Below, in pieces: positions 57,885 through 64,000 of a stretch of DNA of 64,000 nucleotides. The DNA comes from Symbiodinium natans (taxonomy: Eukaryota; Sar; Dinophyceae; Suessiales; Symbiodiniaceae): the NCBI GenBank assembly GCA_905221605.1, contig CAJNDS010000008.1, forward strand, positions 80,001 through 144,000, given 5' to 3'. The notes under the pieces are model-generated. The model was not told where the DNA came from, ran no database searches, and worked only from the letters and a program-made list of their open reading frames with translations. The first letter of the stretch is position 1; each line of letters starts with the position of its first letter. The position numbers and the translations under genes were made by a program.

Positions 57885-57937
57885 AGCTCGCGGCATCTGA
57901 CGGGACGTCGGAGCCGGACCCATTCAAAGCGCCCTAA
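57885..57937 (+). CDS. Exon candidate
   Basis: TTTAG|GAG, frame ELAASDGTSEPDPFKAP then TAA within CCCTAAA. No family recognised. Confidence 0.4.
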
Positions 57938-57944
57938 ACCCTAG

Positions 57945-58014
57945 GGTTTAGGGTTTAGGGTTTAGGGTTTAGGGTTTAGGGTTTAGGGTTTAGGGTTTAG
58001 GGTTTAGGGTTTAC
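57945..58014 (+). repeat. TTTAGGG array, preceded by CCCTAAACCCTAG
   Basis: Ten units in a head-to-head junction with two CCCTAAA units. Confidence 0.97.
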
Positions 58015-58212
58015 CTAAAGACCCTAAACCCTGAACCCTAAACCTTGTCGGTCTAACTGCTACAGGGTTTAGGCATTTCGTGTATGTGTTGCAAACCCTG
58101 GCGGCGTGTGGCCCTGGATTGCCCGGCCGTTCGTTAGGTTTTGGGTTTCGGGTTTAGGGTTTTAGGGTTTAGGGTCCAGGGTTTAGGGTTCAGGGTTTAG
58201 GGTTCATGCTGT

Positions 58213-58303
58213 AGCCATGCTGAGCATCGTGCACCGCGCCTCGGAACCTAGCAGGCTTCCTTTGAACTCACCCACCTCCATGTGCCGGACCCAACACCAA
58301 AAC
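58213..58303 (+). CDS. Exon candidate
   Basis: After GCTGTAG, frame MLSIVHRASEPSRLPLNSPT then SMCRTQHQN. No family recognised. Confidence 0.4.
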
Positions 58304-58450
58304 CCTAAACCCTAAACCCTAAACCCTAAACCCTAAACCCTAAACCCTAAACCCTAAACCCTAAACCCTAAACCCTAAACCCTAAACCCTAAACCCTAAA
58401 CCCTAAACCCTAAACCCTAAACCCTAAACCCTAAACCCTTAACCCTTAAC
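58301..58450 (-). repeat. CCCTAAA array, long
   Basis: About 21 units. Confidence 0.97.
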
Positions 58451-58495
58451 CCTAAACCCTAAGCCCGCAGAGCCCCTGCAAACCCTCAACTACAC

Positions 58496-58660
58496 TTGGA
58501 GGTTCAGGGTTTAGGGTTCAGGGTTTAGGGTTTAGGGCCAAGTTTAGGGTTTAGGGATATGACCAACTGCACTCATAAGCCTCCCGCAGTCCTCTAAGTA
58601 GGCTATTTTCAGACGTAGACTTGGGGTGATAAGTACCCATGCAGCTCCCAGTACGGTGCA
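58496..58660. mobile_element. Family Q element with TTTAGGG inserted right after its left end
   Basis: ACTTGGAGGTTCA then GGGTTTAGGG units, and a right end AAGTACCCATGCAGCTCCCA. Confidence 0.78.
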
Positions 58661-58722
58661 GAATGGGCACTGATTCTTTCCTATTGGGGTAGGTTGGAAC
58701 CCTAAACCCTAAACCCTGAACC

Positions 58723-58795
58723 GTTTTGTGGGGGAAAAGAAGAGTGAACCTTCAACCCCGAAAGTACTCTCCCAAGGAACTCCAAGACCCGAAGC
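58723..58795 (+). CDS. Exon candidate
   Basis: Frame RFVGEKKSEPSTPKVLSQGT. No family recognised. Confidence 0.35.
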
Positions 58796-58847
58796 CCTGA
58801 ACCCTAAACCCTAAACCCTAAACCCTAAACCCTAAACCCTAGCAGGG

Positions 58848-58890
58848 CATCTTCGGATCCCGCGTGAAGCGTGCGGCTCCTCAGGGAAGG
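58848..58890 (+). CDS. Small exon candidate
   Basis: CTAGCAG|GGC to GGAAG|GGTTCC; frame GIFGSRVKRAAPQG. Confidence 0.36.
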
Positions 58891-58924
58891 GTTCCAGGGT
58901 TTCAGGGTTTAGGGCTCGAGTAGG

Positions 58925-59290
58925 GGTTTAGGGTTTAGGGTTTAGGGTTCAGGGTTTAGGGTTTAGGGTTTAGGGTTTAGGGTTTAGGGTTCAGGGTTTA
59001 GGGTTTAGGGTTTGGGGTTTAGGGTTTAGGGTTTTGGGTTACGGGTTCAGGTTTGGGGTTTCAGGGATTCAGCGTTTGGGGTGTAGGCTGTTTTTTCATG
59101 GTTTGGGGCCCAGGGTTTCGGAGAGGGTTCAGGTTCGGGGTTTAGGGTTTCAGGGGTTCAAAGTTTGGGGTTTCAGGGTTCAAGGTTTAGGGTTTCAGGC
59201 ACTGAGGTATCAGGGTTTGGGGGTTTCAGGGTTCAGGGGGGTTTAGTGTTTGGTATTCAGGGTTCAGGGTTTAGGGTTTAGGCCTTAGGG
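58925..59290 (+). repeat. TTTAGGG tract grading into TTTCAGGG and TTGGGG variants
   Basis: Perfect units to 59000, increasingly degenerate after. Confidence 0.9.
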
Positions 59291-59448
59291 TTTGGACAAG
59301 TTGTGTTTTGGTTTAGGGGACACTCAGATCTGGACCCCCGAGTCGACTCCTTTTCCACACGAGCGTCAGGTGACATGCTCATCTCGACTAGTCTAATCTG
59401 AATCTTCCCTAAACCCTAAACCCTAAACCCTAAACCCTAAACCGTATA

Positions 59449-59497
59449 AAACCCTATAAAACCCTATAAAACCCTATAAAACCCTATAAAACCCTAA
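59449..59497 (-). repeat. CCCTATAAAA 10-bp array
   Basis: Five copies next to CCCTAAA units. Confidence 0.95.
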
Positions 59498-59544
59498 AAC
59501 CCTAAACCTAAACCCTAAACTTGTTGTTTCCAAAAACGTGGCTT

Positions 59545-59636
59545 TAGGGCTTTAGCACCTTCGAAATTGGCAGCCGAGGTCACTCGATCGACGAGCGCCG
59601 GCGGCTGTCCAGGCCCCTTTCGTGCCATTTCAACTT
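59545..59636 (+). CDS. Exon candidate interrupted by a composite insertion
   Basis: Frame TFEIGSRGHSIDERRRLSRP then LSCHFN. CATTTCAAC recurs after the insertion at 59805, where the frame continues HFNAGQWKFRLGQC. Confidence 0.5.
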
Positions 59637-59716
59637 AGGGTTTAGGGTTTAGGGTTTAGGGTTTAGGGTTTAGGGTTTAGGGTTTAGGGTTTAGGGTTTA
59701 GGGTTTAGGGTTTAGC
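59636..59716 (+). repeat. TTTAGGG array
   Basis: About 11 units, joined directly to a truncated F element. Confidence 0.97.
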
Positions 59717-59804
59717 CGGTGGAAGTTCCAGGTTCAAGGTTCCCTTATAAAGTAACCAACCAAAACAGGGTGCCCTTATGAAAAGGTGGTTACTGGGCTA
59801 CCAA
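59717..59804 (+). mobile_element. Family F element, left end replaced by telomere DNA
   Basis: GGTTCAAGGTTCCCTTATAA to GGTTACTGGGCTACCAAG. Confidence 0.82.
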
Positions 59805-60003
59805 GCATTTCAACGCAGGCCAGTGGAAGTTCCGGCTTGGACAATGTCACCCCTCAACCCCAAACCCCCAAAACCCGAAACCCTGAACCCGAAACCCTAA
59901 GCCCTAAACCCTGAACCCTAAACCCTAAACCCTCAGCCCTAAACCCTAAACCCTAAACCCTAAACCCCATCGCTAAACCCCATCGCTAAACCCGAAACCC
60001 GAA

Positions 60004-60108
60004 GCTCGGTTGGAACTTCACTGAACCCACGAGGTCGGATGGCTTTGGGCGGACAATTTTGCCGCCCGACTACGAGAAGAGGCCACTCACTAAACCTTGA
60101 ACCCTTGA
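60004..60108 (+). CDS. Exon candidate
   Basis: Frame WNFTEPTRSDGFGRTILPPD then YEKRPLTKP and TGA. Probably same gene as 59545-59850. No family recognised. Confidence 0.45.
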
Positions 60109-60331
60109 AACCCTGAAACCCTAAACCCTAAACCCTTATACTTATACCCCTAAACCCTTAATTCCGAATCCCTTAAACCCTAAACCCTTAAACCCTAAGC
60201 CCTTAAACCCTAAACCCTAAACCCTAAAACCCTAAAACCCTAAGCCCTGACTAGAGATCTGCCTGTTTGGGCTTAGGGGGTTCGCGGTTTGGGGCTTCTT
60301 TGGGGGCTTGGAGGGTCGATGGGGGGTTCTC

Positions 60332-60365
60332 AGCCTAGCTGCGAAAGAAGGGATCCTCACAAGAG
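60332..60365 (+). CDS. Small exon candidate
   Basis: TTCTCAG|C to AAGAG|GTAGTT; frame LAAKEGILTR. Confidence 0.35.
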
Positions 60366-60652
60366 GTAGTTGCATGGTCCCTTGATGTGGTCCTTATACT
60401 AAGACCTGCAGTAGGCCCTTGTTTGTTTTTTTTAGGGTTGGGGTTCCCCCTTAAAACCAAAAAGAGTACCGGGTCTACTATATAAGGGGTATGTAGGGGG
60501 TCCCCATTTTGAGGGCCGATACAAGGGGACCATGAAACTATCCCAGGACAAATCATTTTCAAGCACCTCGGGTCATGTATGCCCCCCAGCATTAGGCGGG
60601 CTGGGGTTGAACACCAAAGGGCCCTTTGAAACCCCAAACCCTAGGCCTACCT

Positions 60653-60800
60653 GGTAGGGTTTTGGGACAATTCATGTCTTGCCCTTATTGGGTTTAAAAT
60701 GATGATCTTCCGACTTGGGACAACTCATGTCTTCCCTTATTGGGTTTAAGAGGAGGATACTCCGGAATATTCTTCAGAGGGTATGAAGGGCCCTCCCAGA
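60653..60800 (+). mobile_element. Family D repeat, internally duplicated
   Basis: TTATTGGGTTTAA occurs twice (60690 and 60738), followed by GGAATATTCTTCAGAGGG. Confidence 0.78.
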
Positions 60801-60856
60801 TCCCCACGCCCTAAACCTTGAGACACCCTAGAGAAAGCTTCCCGCAGACAGAATCC

Positions 60857-60963
60857 CTAAGGGTCCACGTACCTTATGATTATATACCTGGGCCTTAAAG
60901 TACTTCCTATATAGGGACTTCTGGGCCCAAGTATTCGAGAACAAGGTACATGGACCCTTAGAG
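60857..60963. mobile_element. Family O inverted-repeat element
   Basis: AAGGGTCCACGTACCTTAT to AAGGTACATGGACCCTT. Confidence 0.9.
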
Positions 60964-61302
60964 AGTATGGCAAAGGGAGCCGGTTGACATCCCAAGAAGC
61001 CGGTGAACCTGTACATCCCGGAAGACAAGACTCCCAGTACAGACGCGACATGGGGGGGGGGTTTTCGAAACTCGGGGGCCCCAATATAGAGACCCCAATG
61101 GTAGGATTCCATTAGAATAGGAAGCCCAGAAAAGGTAGCCCAATTTTTCGGAAGCCACCAAATCCACCCAAAGAAGCTCGTTCCAGTCCCACGCCCCCTG
61201 GAACGGGTTAAGCTTACTTAGCTTCTGCTTCTCTGTCCGAGAGATCACTCCACCTTCCTTGTCCTTCCGAGGGAACTGGTTGACCTCCAAAAGGGGGCAC
61301 AT
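60958..61302 (-). CDS. ORF/exon candidate, 114 codons (minus strand)
   Basis: ATG-initiated minus frame; the N-terminal half (VNQFPRKDKEGGVISRTEKQ, then KLSKLNPFQGAWDWNELLWV) looks coding. The C-terminal half overlaps a plus frame VNLYIPEDKTPSTDATW that also looks natural, so two opposed exons may meet here. Confidence 0.48.
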   Translation of the reverse strand: MCPLLEVNQFPRKDKEGGVISRTEKQKLSKLNPFQGAWDWNELLWVDLVASEKLGYLFWASYSNGILPLGSLYWGPRVSKTPPPCRVCTGSLVFRDVQVHRLLGMSTGSLCHTL

Positions 61303-61374
61303 ATAATAGGGATGCCGAGACCTTAAGCCCTAATTAAACCCTAAACCCTGAACCATAAACCTTAAACCATATAA

Positions 61375-61490
61375 ACCCTAAACCCCAAACCCTAAACCCT
61401 AAACCCCAAACCCTAAACCCTAAACCCTAAACCCTAAACCCTAAACCCTAAACCCTAAACCCTAAACCCTAAACCCTAAACCCTAAACCT
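61375..61490 (-). repeat. CCCTAAA array
   Basis: About 16 units. Confidence 0.97.
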
Positions 61491-61496
61491 CCTTTG

Positions 61497-61566
61497 GAAG
61501 GCCCGGGAGTGGCGATCGGCTTCCTTCACTCCCGCCCGGGCACGCTTTGGGGCAGTCTGCACTTTT
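61497..61566. CDS. Exon candidate, strand unresolved
   Basis: GC-rich 70 bp with a CCCGGGAGTG/CACTCCCGCCCGGG stem; open on both strands (plus EGPGVAIGFLHSRPGTLW; minus APKRARAGVKEADRHSRAF). Confidence 0.28.
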
Positions 61567-61579
61567 AGGGTTCTGGGTG

Positions 61580-61655
61580 TAGGGTTTAGGGTTTAGGGTT
61601 TAGGGTTTAGGGTTTAGGGTTTAGGGTTTAGGGTTTAGGGTTTAGGGTTTAGGGT
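61580..61655 (+). repeat. TTTAGGG array
   Basis: Ten units. Confidence 0.97.
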
Positions 61656-61707
61656 TTTATGACCCTCTTAATGCCCAAAAAGGGAACTGAAACGGGCAAC
61701 ACTTTCC

Positions 61708-61895
61708 AAGAGCCTAGTGGTCCAGCGGTGGCCCTTTTGCCCCCCGCTTTTTGGTTCAAGGGTTCCCTTCGAAGGTAGCCAGGCCAAAAAAGGGCGTCTC
61801 CTGGGGTTTAGGGTTTAGGGTTCAGGGTTTAGGGTTTAGGGTTTAGGGTTTAGGGTTTAGGGTTGGCACTCTCATTGCCGGGCCACCAGTTTTAT
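61708..61895. mobile_element. Family F element with internal TTTAGGG array
   Basis: CTAGTGGTCCAGCGGTGGCC and GCCGGGCCACCAG ends; array of eight units at 61805-61863. Confidence 0.8.
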
Positions 61896-61997
61896 AGAAA
61901 AGGCGGTTTAGGGGGCTTAGGGTTGAGGGTTGAGGGTTTAGGTTTTAAGGGGCTATTAAGGGGCTTGGGGAATTGAGTGTCGAAGGGTCTGGGGTTC

Positions 61998-62085
61998 TCC
62001 ATGCGATGAAGAAGAAGAAGACCAAAAACAAGAAAATCAACGAGGACGTGGCTGCGCAGGATGAGGCAAAGAACCGAAAACGATG
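61998..62085 (+). CDS. C-terminal exon candidate, Lys-rich
   Basis: Frame MKKKKTKNKKINEDVAAQDE then AKNRKR and TGA, possible nuclear-localisation tail. GTGAGT lies 6 bp beyond. Confidence 0.42.
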
Positions 62086-62193
62086 ACTTGGTGAGTTCCT
62101 TCAAGCACCTTCCTAAGTGACCCCGAAAAGCCCTAATTAAACCCTAACCCTGAACCCTAAATCCCCGGGCATGTTTCCAGGTCTTAGGGTTTA

Positions 62194-62280
62194 GGGTGGC
62201 GTTTGGGATGGAGTCATGTGGAGTTTCCTGGACAACAAACCCCCTTCCCCGTCACAGGGTCCGTCTCTAAACCCTAAACC
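62194..62280 (+). CDS. Exon candidate
   Basis: Frame VWDGVMWSFLDNKPPSPSQG after TTTAGG. No family recognised. Confidence 0.4.
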
Positions 62281-62515
62281 CTAAACCCTAGTTCTCTAAA
62301 TCATGGTCCCTTTTTGGGTGCCCTGAACAATAGGAGCCGCCTCATACTAGTAACCCAAAACGGGCCCTAATTTACAGAACTGACCACATGCCCTATCAAT
62401 TGGGCTCTTACACCAACAGTTCTTAATAGGGATTATAATGGTATAATAGGGGGTACTACAATCCCCAACCCATAACCGTCGTGCCTGCTTTTTTGTTTTG
62501 TGTGTGTGTTTTGTC

Positions 62516-62590
62516 TCTACAAAGCTCTTGAAGCAAGAAGTGTACTTGTTTTTTGTTATTGGCTACTTCTCGACCTAGGGGGAACTCCCA
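62516..62590 (+). CDS. Exon candidate, hydrophobic
   Basis: LLKQEVYLFFVIGYFST and stop, or ALEARSVLVFCYWLLLDLGG in another frame. Confidence 0.35.
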
Positions 62591-62642
62591 AGCCCTGAAG
62601 ACCTCAACCCTAAATCTGTATAGCCTGAAGCCTTAAGGATTC

Positions 62643-62700
62643 TTGGTAACCCAGTGGTACCAAAAAAGGGGTGCCCTTATTATAATATGGTTGCATGGTC
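62643..62700 (+). mobile_element. Family F fragment
   Basis: CTTGGTAACCCAGTGGTACC followed by GGTGCCCTTATTATAATATG; right terminus missing. Confidence 0.7.
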
Positions 62701-62769
62701 GATGTATCTAGAGACCCATGATTCTTGTTGAGTGTCGAGTCCCCAAGTAGACGACCTGGCGCCACCTTA

Positions 62770-62919
62770 TGGGTTCCCCTACTACCCCCCCTATACTACC
62801 CCCCCCCCCCCAGGCTCCCCCATAATTAAGGCTGTCTAGGGATAATTGAGACTAATTCAGGTTATTTACGGGGGAATTTAGGGGGGTAGTATAGAGGGGG
62901 GTAGTACGGGAACCCACGA
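62770..62919. mobile_element. Family X inverted-repeat element
   Basis: Ends TGGGTTCCCCTACTACCCCC and GGGGGTAGTACGGGAACCCA, about 38-bp arms. Confidence 0.88.
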
Positions 62920-63078
62920 GCACCTCAACCTAGCCCCCCTTGCTTTTCAAAGTGTTGCCAACCTGTTTGGGGCAATTAAGCCTGCCGCTTGGGCTTGGGT
63001 CTTCTGCTGTAGTCTCTCGATCCTTTTTCAAAAGATGCATCGTACCTCTGCTTTTTTTTTGGGGAACATGTTTTTGCT
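62920..63078 (+). CDS. Exon candidate, 52 codons, membrane-like
   Basis: Frame EHLNLAPLAFQSVANLFGAI then KPAAWAWVFCCSLSILFQKM and HRTSAFFLGNMFLLDE, directly after an X element. Two hydrophobic helices. No family recognised. Confidence 0.52.
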
Positions 63079-63107
63079 TGACGAAACCCTAAACCCTAAG
63101 CTCTAAG

Positions 63108-63210
63108 TTCTGGTCCCTTGCCCCCGATTTCAAGGCCTTCATGGCCTGGCGGCCCGTTTGCCACCCCAGAACTCCAAAATGCCCAGCCCTACCACGCCAA
63201 GCCCCTGAAC
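63108..63210 (+). CDS. Exon candidate
   Basis: Frame FWSLAPDFKAFMAWRPVCHP, continuing with a Pro-rich stretch. No family recognised. Confidence 0.45.
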
Positions 63211-63330
63211 CATGGTGTAGGGTTTAGGGTTTTTGGGTTTTGGGGTTTAGGGTTTAGGGTTTTTGGGTTTTAGGGTTTAGGCTTTAGGGTTTAGGGTTTA
63301 ATTAGGGTTTAGGGTTTAGGGTTTAGGGAA

Positions 63331-63401
63331 CACATGGAAGGTTCTCCCGGCCGATGACTCCCGAATCTGAGGCGATATCGGGAACGAACTGGGCTAACTA
63401 A
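63331..63401 (+). CDS. C-terminal exon candidate
   Basis: Frame THGRFSRPMTPESEAISGTN then WAN and TAA; another frame NTWKVLPADDSRI is also open. Confidence 0.38.
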
Positions 63402-63455
63402 AGCATAGGGCCCCAGACTCTATGTAAACCCCCAGACCCTACCAGCCCTGCATAC

Positions 63456-63558
63456 CGTAAACCCTAAACCCTAAACCCTAAACCCTAAACCCTAAACCCT
63501 AAACCCTAAACCCTAAACCCTAAACCCTAAACCCTAAACCCTAAACCCTAAACCCTAA
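63456..63558 (-). repeat. CCCTAAA array
   Basis: About 14 units. Confidence 0.97.
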
Positions 63559-63748
63559 GTCAGGTTGGAACCATGGGCCCTTAGGATGGTCCCTTACCCT
63601 CGTTTAACGAGACTTACAGGGATCCGAAGTGTGGGCCTATTGAGTATAGTGTATGTAAGGTCATATAGCAGGGGACCCCAATTAAGGTTTAGGGTTTAGG
63701 GTTTGGGGTTCGGGGTTCGGGGTTCGTGGTTTAGGGATCGGATCCTAG

Positions 63749-63855
63749 AACTTCTCAACGAGTCGAGAAAACTATGAGTTCGGGCAAGATGGCTGGGACG
63801 TAGAACTGGCAGGCCTGCTCCTCACGTTCCTTAGCTCTCTTTACTCTGCTATCAC
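63749..63855 (+). CDS. Exon candidate, strand unresolved
   Basis: After GATCCTAG, frame NFSTSRENYEFGQDGWDVEL then AGLLLTFLSSLYSAITPP. A 77-codon minus ATG frame covers the same region. Confidence 0.42.
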
Positions 63856-64000
63856 TCCTCCCCCCCAAAAAACAACAACAAACAACAATCAAACGAAGAA
63901 TAATAATACTCAATAAATTGAAATGAAAATTTTCCTGAGGTCGATCAGAAAAGCGAGCATAAGTTCGGAGCATGGGCAACATCGCCATACCTCTACCCAG

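Noticed and set aside
1-64000. rRNA, tRNA and snRNA genes
   Set aside because: No stretch with recognisable tRNA boxes, rRNA cores or snRNA motifs was noticed by eye; a covariance-model scan would be needed to exclude them.

Overview
The window looks like nuclear DNA of a protist, most probably a dinoflagellate. The evidence is: (1) more than 100 internal arrays of the plant/alveolate-type telomere repeat TTTAGGG, in both orientations, from end to end; (2) genes split into exons of about 50-300 bp by introns of about 100-400 bp that are themselves short inverted-repeat elements; (3) splice donors that read GC or GA as often as GT, a known dinoflagellate habit; (4) a gene at 40.9-44.0 kb with the motifs THHW, CINQHA and FSRAWCLAEL, which I recall as a family expanded in dinoflagellates. 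No rRNA, tRNA, CRISPR or bacterial-type operon was seen.

Layout. 1-5.2 kb: degenerate telomere repeat, a 1.8-kb element with 50-bp inverted ends (2038-3831) and a 0.3-kb inverted-repeat element (3851-4161). 5.2-13.9 kb: four short exons that splice in frame into the C-terminal GTPase-effector domain of a dynamin-like protein. Its first intron is 4.6 kb and holds an AT-rich exon of a 1,3-beta-glucan synthase (6532-6715), a possible secreted Cys-rich ORF, minisatellites and a large snap-back repeat (8254-8930). 13.9-22.5 kb: dense arrays with short GC-rich segments between them, including a recent tandem exon+intron duplication (20889-21528). 22.5-26.1 kb: two plus-strand coding clusters whose exons join in frame across inverted-repeat introns. 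28.5-29.75 kb: second copy of the 1.8-kb element. 30-36 kb: many short exon candidates. 36.4-38.7 kb: a multi-pass membrane protein gene in nine exons. 38.9-44.0 kb: the THHW/CINQHA/SRAWCLAEL gene and related exons. 44.4-64 kb: exon candidates on both strands (minus at 47.1 and 49.2-49.8 kb, otherwise mainly plus) between arrays and repeat elements.

How it works together. In the two best-resolved genes nearly every intron is an insertion: the element supplies the 3' AG, and the donor (GT, GC or GA) is simply the first two bases of the short target-site duplication, so removing the element restores the frame. Pure telomere-repeat arrays also act as introns. TTTAGGG carries a GT and a TTTAG acceptor in every unit, and several arrays are flanked by unusually long (17-33 bp) direct repeats of exon sequence. 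Telomere arrays also sit inside copies of at least six unrelated inverted-repeat families, and one family offers a filled site and an empty site for comparison.

Limits. Between arrays the DNA is GC-rich, and a 30-codon open frame arises easily by chance, often on both strands. Single-exon calls are therefore candidates at low confidence unless a family motif or frame-restoring splicing supports them. Exon ends are inferred by eye.
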